Source: a virus. Taken from it: DNA of 25,126 nucleotides. The stretch's first letter is position 1. Each line of letters opens with the position of its first letter. Of this stretch, positions 1 through 5,946 are shown piece by piece. The DNA lies in the IMG/VR virus record IMGVR_UViG_3300042519_003104, positions 1 to 25,126 of that record; one strand, written 5' to 3'. The notes under the pieces are model-generated. The model saw only the letters and a list, made by a program, of their open reading frames with translations, was not told where the DNA came from and ran no database searches. A program made the translations under genes and the position numbers.

Positions 1-495
1 CAACCCGTACTTTATAAGTACACTTCGACAAAAGAATATCACGATGCATTTCCCTGTGCTTACAGGCAATGGAGAAGTGATAGTCACTGTAATCTAATTC
101 ACGGCTATTCATTTAGCATGAAATTTTACTTTGGCACCAACGACCTAGACGTCCGCAATTGGGCGGCTGACTATGGTGGTTTGAAAGAACTTAAAAAGAC
201 ACTGGAAGATCAATTTGATCATACACTAATTGTTGCACAAGACGATCCATGTCTTGCTACATTTAAAATGTTGCAAGAAAAGAATATGGCTAAGATTGTT
301 ATCCTGCCGGCACTAGGCTGTGAAGCACTAAGCGACATGCTTTACAAATACGTGAATGGTGTTTACATTCCAGAAATGTGGGGTCCTGGTGAAGCAGCTA
401 GGCTTTGGTGTTATCGTGTAGAAGTACGTGAGACACAGAGCAATATGGCTTTCCGTGAAGGTCATCGAGAATGGAATGAGGATCTGTTTGCGTGA
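1..495 (+). CDS. queD: QueD-like 6-carboxytetrahydropterin synthase, 5' end missing
   Basis: The reading frame is open from the first base of the window, so the gene starts upstream and 164 residues are visible. No ATG occurs in frame before position 118, and the part before it already carries family motifs, so 118 is not the start. The order matches QueD/PTPS: FPCAYR (where E. coli QueD has F-x-A-A-H-R), SHCNLIHGYSF (catalytic Cys and HGH region), FDHT (catalytic Asp-His region) and GPGEAAR (substrate-binding Glu region). QueD makes 6-carboxytetrahydropterin on the route to preQ0/queuosine; in phages that route can feed 7-deazaguanine DNA modification. Two of the three usual zinc-binding His positions are Tyr here (AYR for AHR, HGY for HGH), so activity may differ. 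No other queuosine gene is in view. It overlaps the next gene by 4 nt (GTGA). Family membership is good; the reaction is inferred. Confidence 0.8.
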   Translation, partial: QPVLYKYTSTKEYHDAFPCAYRQWRSDSHCNLIHGYSFSMKFYFGTNDLDVRNWAADYGGLKELKKTLEDQFDHTLIVAQDDPCLATFKMLQEKNMAKIVILPALGCEALSDMLYKYVNGVYIPEMWGPGEAARLWCYRVEVRETQSNMAFREGHREWNEDLFA

Positions 496-683
496 ACTCG
501 CTTGAACGTATATGGGCCCGGGCGACCGGGCACCTAATGGGTCAAACAGATGAGGATAGACCAGATGTGCCCATCCTTTCTCTACGCGAAGCTCGAATTG
601 CTCTATTCTTTAAAACATTCTGGGTAATTATTCATGTTATAACCTGTCTGTTTATTATTGCCAACACCATTAGACATTGGTAA
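492..683 (+). CDS. small membrane protein, phage hypothetical
   Basis: This 63-residue protein begins at a GTG that overlaps the TGA stop of the QueD-like gene (GTGA, 4 nt), an arrangement typical of translational coupling. The N-terminal half is polar and charged. Residues about 39-58 ([20 protein letters not shown]) form one hydrophobic segment long enough to cross a membrane, followed by a short basic end (TIRHW). Positive charge just before the segment (LREAR) would favour an N-in orientation. I do not recognise a family with certainty; small proteins of this type occur beside metabolic genes in T4-like phages of water. A role at the host inner membrane is an inference from the single hydrophobic segment only. 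Confidence 0.65.
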   Translation: MNSLERIWARATGHLMGQTDEDRPDVPILSLREARIALFFKTFWVIIHVITCLFIIANTIRHW

Positions 684-686
684 ATA
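679..686 (+). promoter_or_regulatory. possible T4-type late promoter element upstream of kdsA
   Basis: GGTAAATA sits here with exactly 5 nt between its last A and the kdsA ATG at 692. The same 8-mer at the same distance precedes the superoxide dismutase gene (4370-4377). T4 late promoters are TATAAATA and related cyanophage ones CTAAATA, with transcription starting about 6 nt downstream, so a transcript from here would start at or next to the ATG. The TAA inside it is also the stop codon of the preceding gene. Prediction from sequence likeness only. Confidence 0.4.
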
Positions 687-691
687 ATTAT

Positions 692-1525
692 ATGCGTACA
701 TTTAACATTCATAATATAAAATTAGGAAACAACGAGCCGTTGGTATTGATTGCCGGGCCTTGTCAAATTGAAAGTCTAGACCATACACTCGAAACTGCAC
801 ATAGCATAAAAGAAACCTGCGATAGTTTAGGAATTAAATTTATCTATAAAAGCAGCTTTGACAAAGCCAATCGATCTAGCATATCAACTCAACGAGGTAT
901 TGGAATTGACGAAGGTTTAAAAATTCTCAATACCGTTAAACATCAGTTAGGAGTGCCAGTTTTAACTGACATTCACGAAAGCTATCAGGCAGAACTGTGT
1001 GCTACAGCTGGCATTGATGTACTACAGATCCCAGCATTTCTCTGTAGACAGACTGACCTATTGTTGGCAGCAGGTGCTACAGGCTGTGCCATCAATGTCA
1101 AGAAGGGGCAGTTCCTTGCACCTCACGATATGAAGAACGTTGCGACAAAGATTGCTTCAACTGGCAATGACCGCATCATGTTATGCGAAAGAGGATACAC
1201 TCATGGATATAATAATCTTGTTGTTGATATGCGTAGTCTACCCATTATGGCAAGCACCGGGTATCCAGTGGTCTTTGATGCCACACATAGTGTTCAGCAA
1301 CCAGGGGGATTGGGCTCAGTCTCCGGAGGGGATCGTACTATGGTCCCGTACCTCGCGAGGGCAGCAGTGGCCACCGGATGCGTAAGTGCAGTGTTTATGG
1401 AATGTCATGAAGATCCAGACAATGCCCCTAGCGATGGTCCCAATATGATAATGTTGTCTAATCTTAAAAACGTGTTAGAAAGTCTTATAAAAATAGATGG
1501 AATTGTTAAATCCTCCTCAAACTAA
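692..1525 (+). CDS. kdsA: 3-deoxy-8-phosphooctulonate (Kdo-8-P) synthase, metal-dependent type
   Basis: KdsA condenses phosphoenolpyruvate with arabinose 5-phosphate to give Kdo-8-phosphate, the first committed step toward the Kdo sugar of lipopolysaccharide. The 277-residue protein is close to the usual length (about 280) and carries the family signatures: [10 protein letters not shown], the DIHE segment, [30 protein letters not shown] and SGGDRT. The N-terminal motif is AGPCQIES, with Cys24 where the metal-independent E. coli enzyme has Asn; with His in DATHSVQ, Glu in FMECH and Asp in PSDGPN it completes the four metal ligands known from the Aquifex enzyme, so this is the metal-dependent class. 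I chose the ATG at 692; an in-frame TTG at 677 would add five residues and overlap the previous gene. The 3' end overlaps the glycosyltransferase start by 29 nt, suggesting joint work on surface glycans. Likely an auxiliary metabolic gene taken from a Gram-negative host. Confidence 0.93.
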   Translation: MRTFNIHNIKLGNNEPLVLIAGPCQIESLDHTLETAHSIKETCDSLGIKFIYKSSFDKANRSSISTQRGIGIDEGLKILNTVKHQLGVPVLTDIHESYQAELCATAGIDVLQIPAFLCRQTDLLLAAGATGCAINVKKGQFLAPHDMKNVATKIASTGNDRIMLCERGYTHGYNNLVVDMRSLPIMASTGYPVVFDATHSVQQPGGLGSVSGGDRTMVPYLARAAVATGCVSAVFMECHEDPDNAPSDGPNMIMLSNLKNVLESLIKIDGIVKSSSN

Positions 1526-2312
1526 ACAAGAACGAAAGCGACTCAAGGCTATTAGAAGATTTGAAAAAGAGTCTCAACATCTGCAAAAAGAAATTGGTGT
1601 CGGTGATGCTAATCCTGAAAAAGTAACTGTTCTGTGTGTAAAATTTGGTACTAAGTACGGGCGTGAATATATCGAACGACTTCGGAACATGGTATCCCGC
1701 CATCTTACGGTACCTTATGAATTTGTCTGCATCACTGATGATCAACACTCCATACCTGGTGTTCGAAGTATTGTGCAACCTATGAAAAATTATAAAAAAA
1801 TATGGTGGCACAAGGTACATATGTTTGATCCTGGGCTGCCAATACAAGGAAGAATATTATATTTTGATCTTGACGTGATAATACACGCCAATATTGATAG
1901 TCTTGCAATCGGTCACGGACATAGTTTCTTGGGTATCAAAGATTTTAATAGAAAATTTCATGCTTCGTGGACCTATCTCAATAGTTCAGTTATGAGTTGG
2001 ATACACGGATCACAAACTCATATCTATCAAGAATTTAATAATAACCCAAACGAAGCACAAAAACTGCAAGGTGATCAAGATTGGATATGGAAAACCAGCA
2101 AGGATCGTATAAAGTTTTGGCCCATAGAATGGATTCAAAGTTACAAATGGGAAATTCGCAGTCGCGAAGAACTGGTGTTGAAGGACGGTAAACGAAACTT
2201 CAAGTCAGTGATCAATCCAAAAATTCCAATCAATTGCAGTGTTTGTGTATTTCACGGAGATCCAAATCCTCACGATGTTTTAGATCCGTATGTAGTTGAC
2301 AACTGGCGGTGA
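1497..2312 (+). CDS. glycosyltransferase, GT-A fold (GT8-like)
   Basis: The 271-residue protein starts with a basic, probably helical stretch (residues 1-40), then a GT-A-like Rossmann strand ([13 protein letters not shown]), a segment with FVCITDD, and the metal-binding DxD in YFDLDVII (Asp124 and Asp126). Downstream come GDQDWIW (the QDxxN-like region of GT8 enzymes) and a C-terminal HGDPNPHD that fits the metal- or donor-binding His of such enzymes. It would transfer a sugar from a nucleotide-sugar donor; the acceptor cannot be read from sequence. It overlaps the end of kdsA by 29 nt, which makes a cell-surface polysaccharide or LPS acceptor attractive, but phage DNA or a virion protein is also possible. 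No strong Shine-Dalgarno is seen before the ATG at 1497, so translation may depend on kdsA read-through. Confidence 0.82.
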   Translation: MELLNPPQTKQERKRLKAIRRFEKESQHLQKEIGVGDANPEKVTVLCVKFGTKYGREYIERLRNMVSRHLTVPYEFVCITDDQHSIPGVRSIVQPMKNYKKIWWHKVHMFDPGLPIQGRILYFDLDVIIHANIDSLAIGHGHSFLGIKDFNRKFHASWTYLNSSVMSWIHGSQTHIYQEFNNNPNEAQKLQGDQDWIWKTSKDRIKFWPIEWIQSYKWEIRSREELVLKDGKRNFKSVINPKIPINCSVCVFHGDPNPHDVLDPYVVDNWR

Positions 2313-2324
2313 TTGTGCTATAAT
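2296..2324 (+). promoter_or_regulatory. perfect sigma70-type promoter, extended -10
   Basis: TTGACA (2296-2301) and TATAAT (2319-2324) are both exact consensus hexamers, separated by exactly 17 nt, with TG one base before the -10 (extended -10). The predicted start of transcription, 7 nt after the -10, is position 2331, which is the A of the next gene's ATG. The -35 lies inside the last codons of the glycosyltransferase gene. It is likely an early or host-polymerase promoter for the WYL_2-like, 131-residue and uvdE genes. Confidence 0.8.
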
Positions 2325-2330
2325 AATAGC

Positions 2331-2633
2331 ATGACTACTATTACCCCCGAAGCATTACGCACTCTGCTTCTTGAAAACGAGTGTGTTGTTGAATTTACCA
2401 AAGTCAACGGCGAGACTCGAGCTATGCCCTGTACACTCAAGGCAGAGCTCATTCCTGCTCCTACTCCCCATATTAGTAACACAGACAATCCCGTTGACTT
2501 TCCCAAAGTTAAAAAAGAAAATCCTAATGTTATGAGTGTTTGGTGTTTAGATAAAAAGGAATGGCGATCCTTCCGTATCGCCAATGTGATCTCAGCGAAA
2601 GTAAAAGATGAAACTAACACAGTACAGTCGTAA
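2331..2633 (+). CDS. WYL_2-like (formerly DUF2693) small phage protein
   Basis: The 100-residue protein has the pattern VVEFTKVNGETRAMPCTL near the N-terminus and VWCLDKKEWRSFRIANVIS near the C-terminus, separated by a Pro-rich linker. This matches my recollection of WYL_2 (PF10902), a small Sm/SH3-like beta-barrel family common in T4-like phages with no firmly known function; nucleic-acid or ligand sensing is the usual guess. I start it at ATG 2331 rather than at the upstream in-frame TTG (2313) because the -10 box at 2319-2324 would lie inside that longer version. There is no Shine-Dalgarno; the promoter places the transcript start on the ATG, so the mRNA is probably leaderless. It overlaps the next gene by 26 nt. 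Confidence 0.78.
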   Translation: MTTITPEALRTLLLENECVVEFTKVNGETRAMPCTLKAELIPAPTPHISNTDNPVDFPKVKKENPNVMSVWCLDKKEWRSFRIANVISAKVKDETNTVQS

Positions 2634-3003
2634 TCGTATCCTAGAAACTTTTAACCGCTGGAATGTACCTAAAGAGTTTGCCGAGCCAATGTACAATTAT
2701 CTTGTTCATGGGTTTAGTCCGGGCGGATGTTTTACCGCGGTGCTAGCCAATGACTTTCACCGTGCTATACGTAGCAGTCATCCTGGCAACACTGTCGAAG
2801 CATTTAAGGCTCTGTCTGGTTGGATAGATGAATGCATACCTCCCGAAACAAAAGGTAACTATAATAATGTTGAAGTTTGGTGCAGTCTACCTGCAGATGT
2901 TCGTAGATCAATATTAGAAGACTGCGAAATAATCTATACTGAGCAACAAGAAATTATGATGGCTCTGCAAAGTAAACCCACAGTTGAACCTGTCTTTTTT
3001 TAA
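2608..3003 (+). CDS. phage hypothetical protein, 131 residues
   Basis: I cannot name a family for this 131-residue protein. It is a soluble, mixed-charge, probably mainly helical protein, with a central segment GFSPGGCFTAVLANDF that resembles the pattern P-G-x-F-x-T-A-V-x-x-N-D found in small hypothetical proteins of cyanophages and other T4-like phages. It starts at ATG 2608 inside the end of the WYL_2-like gene and its TAA overlaps the uvdE ATG by one base (TAATG), so it lies in one operon with both. Its weak upstream purine stretch (AAAG) is the only ribosome-binding hint. Function unknown; co-transcription with a repair gene does not by itself make it a repair protein. Confidence 0.75.
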   Translation: MKLTQYSRNRILETFNRWNVPKEFAEPMYNYLVHGFSPGGCFTAVLANDFHRAIRSSHPGNTVEAFKALSGWIDECIPPETKGNYNNVEVWCSLPADVRRSILEDCEIIYTEQQEIMMALQSKPTVEPVFF

Positions 3004-4049
3004 TGAAAGAAACTATGATTAAACGCATAGGCTTTGCCTGCAAATGGATCAATGATCCTGAAGAAGTCAACGGCATGAAGATCAATGCCAAAGACCGTGA
3101 CTTAAATACTGGTGCTACTACAGTTAGGTGGTTGCGTGAACATCCCCAAGAAGCAGAACAGCGACTTTGGGACTTGATGAAACGAAATATTGATGCCTGC
3201 ACCAAGTTGGTGGCCAGGGTAGGAACACTAGATGAAGATCTTAGAATGGTACGACTCAGCAGCGATATACTGCCTGTATACACTGAGCCTAGTTGGAAGT
3301 GGTTTTGGCGGCAGCCCGATGTTAGAGCCTATGCAGAAACAGCATTTAGAACAGTGGGAGATTTGGCTCGCCAGAACGGTGTTCGCCTGTCTTTCCACCC
3401 TGGTCAGTTTTGCGTGTTGGCATCTATCAACCCTGGTATTGTAGAACGAAGTATCGAAGAGTTTGAGTATCATGTGGACATGGCTCGCTGGATGGGCTAT
3501 GGCAAGACGTTTCAAGACTTTAAGATCAATGTGCATATCTCGGGTAAGCAAGGTCCACAAGGTGTTCGTGATGCTCTAAGCAAAATGACACCCGAAGCCC
3601 GTAACTGTCTTACCATTGAGAATGACGAAATGACCTGGGGCATTGACTCTAGCATTGAGTTGGTCAAGGACTGTGCCCTGGTCATGGACATACATCATCA
3701 TTGGATTAACTCTGGAGAATATATTGAAGCAACTGACGACCGTGTTAAGCGGATTATTGATAGCTGGCGTGGCGTTCGCCCTGTTTTACATTATAGTGTT
3801 TCACGGGAAGACTGTCTTATTGACCATCCCGGACATATCCGTCCCAATCTTTCGACCCTCTTAGAGCAGGGCTACAAAAAACAAAAGCTCAGAGCACATT
3901 CAGAATTTTACTGGAATACAGCAGTAAATGAATGGGCACTGAGCTTTCGAGACTCGTTTGACATCATGTGCGAAAGCAAGGCTAAGAATCTATCCAGCTT
4001 TGCACTCTATGAACAAAGTCTTAAGCAGCCGGCTTTACTTTTGGCTTAA
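3003..4049 (+). CDS. uvsE: UV-damage endonuclease UvdE/UvsE
   Basis: UvdE cuts the DNA backbone 5' of UV photoproducts and some abasic sites, starting an excision repair route independent of UvrABC. The 348-residue TIM-barrel protein shows the family motifs in order: RIGFACKW near the N-terminus, NTGATTVRWL, SFHPGQF (His132), NVHISGK (His178), TIENDEM (Glu206), VMDIHHHW (Asp229, His231-233), LHYSVSRE (His263) and HSEFYW (Glu301). These cover the His/Glu/Asp positions that hold the metals in the Thermus enzyme. Translation may begin at ATG 3003 (TAATG overlap) or at ATG 3015, which lies directly before the conserved N-terminus. Phages of sunlit water often carry this gene. The last 29 nt overlap, tail to tail, the minus-strand gene that follows. 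Confidence 0.92.
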   Translation: MKETMIKRIGFACKWINDPEEVNGMKINAKDRDLNTGATTVRWLREHPQEAEQRLWDLMKRNIDACTKLVARVGTLDEDLRMVRLSSDILPVYTEPSWKWFWRQPDVRAYAETAFRTVGDLARQNGVRLSFHPGQFCVLASINPGIVERSIEEFEYHVDMARWMGYGKTFQDFKINVHISGKQGPQGVRDALSKMTPEARNCLTIENDEMTWGIDSSIELVKDCALVMDIHHHWINSGEYIEATDDRVKRIIDSWRGVRPVLHYSVSREDCLIDHPGHIRPNLSTLLEQGYKKQKLRAHSEFYWNTAVNEWALSFRDSFDIMCESKAKNLSSFALYEQSLKQPALLLA

Positions 4050-4341
4050 GTGGTGCTTTTGGCTTAGGTGGTGCTTTTGACGTTGCAGTCTTTGGAGCAA
4101 CAGGCTTTTTGGCAACCTGTGGCTTTTTAGGTGCAGGCTTTTTAGCAGGTGCTTGTTCAACCACAGCCGCTGGAACAACTGCTTCTGCCTCAACAACCAC
4201 TGCTTCAACTACAGGCGCAGGTGCTGCCTCAACAACCACTGCCTCAACTACAGGCGCAGGTGCTGCCTCAGCTTTATATGGGGCTTCCGCAGTTTGTTCT
4301 GCTGGCTTGGCGCCAAATAGTTTCTTTAATAAATCGATCAT
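4021..4341 (-). CDS. Ala/Pro/Val/Lys-rich low-complexity protein with 13-residue repeats
   Basis: The 106-residue protein starts at ATG 4341-4339, with a near-perfect Shine-Dalgarno (AAGGAGA) about 7 nt upstream on the minus strand. An upstream in-frame ATG (4380) would put that Shine-Dalgarno inside the gene, so I reject it. A short amphipathic start (MIDLLKKLFG) leads into an acidic, hydrophobic repeat region where APAPVVEAVVVEA occurs twice, then a basic tail of KKP/PKKP/KPKAP motifs that recalls the C-terminus of histone H1 and bacterial histone-like proteins. Possible roles are nucleic-acid binding by the basic tail or a flexible virion or scaffold protein; neither is shown. It converges on uvdE, with a 29-nt overlap, and diverges from sod. 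The opposite strand also has an open frame (Thr/Ala repeats) that I judge to be its shadow. Confidence 0.75.
   Translation of the reverse strand: MIDLLKKLFGAKPAEQTAEAPYKAEAAPAPVVEAVVVEAAPAPVVEAVVVEAEAVVPAAVVEQAPAKKPAPKKPQVAKKPVAPKTATSKAPPKPKAPLKPKVKPAA
4188..4270. repeat. 39-nt tandem repeat, about 2.1 copies
   Basis: CCTCAACAACCACTGC recurs starting at 4188 and 4227, and its first bases again at 4266, giving a strict 39-nt period that encodes 13 residues per unit in the minus-strand gene. The first two copies differ at very few bases, suggesting a recent slippage or unequal-crossover duplication and likely copy-number variation between related phages. Confidence 0.85.
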
Positions 4342-4361
4342 ACTAAATCTCCTTAGGAATT

Positions 4362-4377
4362 TATTTAGCGGTAAATA
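4362..4377. promoter_or_regulatory. divergent pair of late-promoter-like elements
   Basis: TATTTA (4362-4367) and TAAATA (4372-4377) form an inverted pair separated by GCGG. Read on the minus strand the first is GCTAAATA, containing the CTAAATA form described for cyanophage late promoters, 20 nt before the minus-strand ATG with its Shine-Dalgarno in between. Read on the plus strand the second is GGTAAATA, 5 nt before the sod ATG. The 41-nt gap contains nothing else, so it is a plausible two-way late promoter. Confidence 0.5.
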
Positions 4378-4382
4378 CATAT

Positions 4383-4949
4383 ATGGAATTTAAATTCATT
4401 CAAAAGTTTATAATCGAAGGCAAAAAAGACAAACTCATACAGTTGACACTGCCCTACGACCCCGATGAGTTGGCGCCAATAAAATCCAAAGAAACTATAG
4501 ATTATCACTACGGTACACTATATAAAGCCTATGTTGATCGATACAACAAGGGCGAGGGTGATGACGATTTCAACGAAGCTGGTGCGTTTTTACACAATAT
4601 CTATTTTGGTCAATTACAAAAACCAGAAGGTGCCAATAGACCCTATGATGCTATTTTACAGTTTATAGAAAAACATTTTGATACATTTGATCGTTTCAAA
4701 GAAGAATTTGAAAAAACTGCTATGACAATACAAGGCAGCGGGTGGGCATACCTAGCTCGAGATGGCAAGATCAAAACCATTGCGAATCACGAAATTAGAA
4801 ATGATATTGTGCTGTTAGTAGATTGGTGGGAACACGCTTGGGCTTTAGACTATCAGGCTGATAAAAAAAGCTATTTGAAAAACATATGGAAGCTAATAAA
4901 CTGGAGAGTAATCAATGGCGTACTCGGACAAAGTAATCGATCACTATGA
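4383..4949 (+). CDS. iron/manganese superoxide dismutase
   Basis: The 188-residue protein has the SOD_Fe/Mn layout: an N-terminal helical hairpin and a C-terminal alpha/beta domain. All four metal ligands are present: His42 (DYHYG), His71 (FLHNIYF), Asp147 and His151 (VDWWEHAW). GSGWAYL and the terminal YLKNIW-LINW are also typical. It would convert superoxide to oxygen and peroxide in the cytoplasm. Two active-site details are unusual: the second-sphere gateway His of E. coli FeSOD (HYGKHH) is replaced (HYGTLY, Leu46), while the gateway Tyr is kept (Tyr50); and the residue that is Gln in E. coli MnSOD appears to be His136, as in mycobacterial FeSOD, with Gly67 at the alternative Gln site. 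Metal preference therefore cannot be assigned. It overlaps iscU by 35 nt, linking it to iron-sulfur assembly. Start ATG 4383 has no Shine-Dalgarno. Confidence 0.88.
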   Translation: MEFKFIQKFIIEGKKDKLIQLTLPYDPDELAPIKSKETIDYHYGTLYKAYVDRYNKGEGDDDFNEAGAFLHNIYFGQLQKPEGANRPYDAILQFIEKHFDTFDRFKEEFEKTAMTIQGSGWAYLARDGKIKTIANHEIRNDIVLLVDWWEHAWALDYQADKKSYLKNIWKLINWRVINGVLGQSNRSL

Positions 4950-5301
4950 AAACCCACGTAATGTAGGATCATTTGCTAAAGATGATCCCAACATAGGCAC
5001 AGGTATGGTCGGTGCTCCGGCATGCGGAGATGTAATGAAATTACAGATAAAGGTAGACAATGATACAGGTCTTATTACAGATGCAAAATTTAAAACGTAT
5101 GGCTGCGGATCGGCTATCGCGAGTTCGAGCCTCATTACAGAATGGGTCAAAGGAAAAACCCTCGACCAAGCCGGAGCAATTAAAAACTCCGAAATCGCCG
5201 AAGAACTAGCCCTACCTCCAGTAAAGATACACTGTAGTATTCTAGCAGAGGATGCAATCAAAGCAGCCGTAAATGATTACCGTAACCGACACAGCCTGTA
5301 A
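4915..5301 (+). CDS. iscU: iron-sulfur cluster assembly scaffold IscU
   Basis: IscU holds a nascent [2Fe-2S] cluster built from IscS-derived sulfur before passing it to target proteins. The 128-residue protein matches full-length IscU and keeps every key residue: Cys37 and Asp39 (PACGD), Cys64 (YGCGSAIASSS), the LPPVK motif at 100-104 that binds the chaperone HscA, and His106-Cys107 just after it. ATG 4915 has a good Shine-Dalgarno (GGAGAG, 4903-4908) and lies within the end of sod; the stop overlaps iscA by 29 nt. No IscS, HscA, HscB or ferredoxin is nearby, so the phage protein would have to work with host partners. LPPVK being intact supports that. Probably a host-derived auxiliary gene. 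Confidence 0.95.
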   Translation: MAYSDKVIDHYENPRNVGSFAKDDPNIGTGMVGAPACGDVMKLQIKVDNDTGLITDAKFKTYGCGSAIASSSLITEWVKGKTLDQAGAIKNSEIAEELALPPVKIHCSILAEDAIKAAVNDYRNRHSL

Positions 5302-5599
5302 AAGAATTAAGCAAACACTTGCCAAACGTGGCAAGGGTGCGGGTATTCGAATAGGTGTTAGAACTACAGGGTGTAGTGGGTTGGCCTACGTATTAGAATA
5401 CGTAGATGACTACAAACCCGAAACTGGAGTAACTAATTTTGCTCAAGATGGTTTTGTTGTTTTGGTAGATGCCAAAAGTCTAGTGTATCTAAAAGGGATA
5501 ACTATGGATTGGGTTCGCAATGGGCTCAATGAGGGATTTGACTTCGTCAATCCCAACGAACGTGATCGATGCGGTTGCGGTGAAAGTTTTAGAGTTTAG
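5273..5599 (+). CDS. iscA: A-type iron-sulfur carrier protein IscA
   Basis: A-type carriers bind iron or a cluster and deliver it to apo-proteins. The 108-residue protein has the standard length and the three conserved cysteines, Cys34 (TTGCSGLAYVLEY) and Cys100/Cys102 (CGCGESF). The IscA/SufA/ErpA subfamilies are hard to separate by eye; IscA is chosen because iscU overlaps it directly. The ATG at 5273 lies within the last codons of iscU with no clear Shine-Dalgarno, so translation is probably coupled. The 3' end overlaps the convergent minus-strand zinc-ribbon gene by 11 nt, closing the sod-iscU-iscA unit. Confidence 0.92.
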   Translation: MITVTDTACKRIKQTLAKRGKGAGIRIGVRTTGCSGLAYVLEYVDDYKPETGVTNFAQDGFVVLVDAKSLVYLKGITMDWVRNGLNEGFDFVNPNERDRCGCGESFRV

Positions 5600-5876
5600 A
5601 AATATCTAGATCAGCGTCAGCGGGCATATCCCAGATTTTCTTGTGATCTACTCCTGTTCGCTGCGCAAATCTCTTGATATCGCACCCAGAACAACAATGA
5701 AAGTAGTTGTTATTCAACCGTTTTCTATCTATATTTTTTAGATCTCTTTCAAACACTGCATCACAGTCATCACACTTTAAAGTCACAACGGTTTTTGTCC
5801 TGGTATAACTGTGTTGATTGCCCAGTTTACTGAACCTAACATATTGATTTTTCTGCGATCTGGTCTGTATGAACAT
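5589..5876 (-). CDS. small zinc-ribbon phage protein
   Basis: The 95-residue minus-strand protein has two cysteine knuckles, CDDC (35-38) and CCSGC (61-65), spaced as in a zinc ribbon, and is rich in Lys/Arg (KNIDRKRLNNNYFHC). The end reads HKKIWDMPADADLDISKL. I recall similar hypothetical proteins in aquatic T4-like phages but know no function; zinc and nucleic-acid binding are inferred from composition. The only in-frame Met is at the start. No Shine-Dalgarno is seen, and a TAAATA element on the same strand ends 4 nt before the ATG, so the message may be nearly leaderless. It converges on iscA with an 11-nt overlap. Confidence 0.75.
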   Translation of the reverse strand: MFIQTRSQKNQYVRFSKLGNQHSYTRTKTVVTLKCDDCDAVFERDLKNIDRKRLNNNYFHCCSGCDIKRFAQRTGVDHKKIWDMPADADLDISKL

Positions 5877-5880
5877 CTAG

Positions 5881-5887
5881 TATTTAC
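5881..5887 (-). promoter_or_regulatory. late-promoter-like element for the zinc-ribbon gene
   Basis: On the minus strand this reads GTAAATA, followed by CTAG and then the ATG at 5876. It is the minus-strand half of a second divergent pair, the plus half being at 5908-5916. The short distance would give a leaderless or nearly leaderless mRNA. Confidence 0.4.
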
Positions 5888-5904
5888 ATTAGGCTTATAA
5901 AAAC

Positions 5905-5931
5905 TTTGGATAAATATTATCGATATCCAAA
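5905..5931 (+). promoter_or_regulatory. late-promoter-like GGATAAATA inside a perfect 8-bp inverted repeat
   Basis: GGATAAATA (5908-5916) is close to the T4 late consensus TATAAATA and lies 30 nt before the first giant virion gene, with a Shine-Dalgarno-like TAGGA (5936-5940) after it. TTTGGATA (5905-5912) and TATCCAAA (5924-5931) are exact inverted copies around an 11-nt centre, so the element overlaps a possible operator or hairpin. With no T-run following, it does not look like an intrinsic terminator. This 70-nt gap (5877-5946) holds nothing else I can identify. Confidence 0.5.
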
Positions 5932-5946
5932 CACATAGGATCTGCT

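Noticed and set aside
677-691. Upstream TTG start for kdsA
   Set aside because: The family N-terminus fits ATG 692 and the TTG version would include the TAAATA element and stop codon of the previous gene; not excluded, only less likely.
4109-4393. Plus-strand frame with Thr/Ala/Ser repeats opposite the A/P/K-rich gene, looking like an antifreeze-type or mucin-like protein
   Set aside because: The minus strand has a clear Shine-Dalgarno, a promoter-like element and a sensible protein; the plus frame has neither and would overlap the sod start. Repeats on one strand always give repeats on the other.
1-5600. Bacterial chromosome origin, because kdsA, sod, iscU and iscA are common bacterial genes
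   Set aside because: Gene overlaps, small phage-type genes, a UvsE gene and continuous linkage to large fibre genes fit a phage genome. A mis-joined contig cannot be fully excluded without read coverage.
5905-5931. Intrinsic terminator
   Set aside because: The stem is A/T-rich and no T-run follows on either side in the right orientation.
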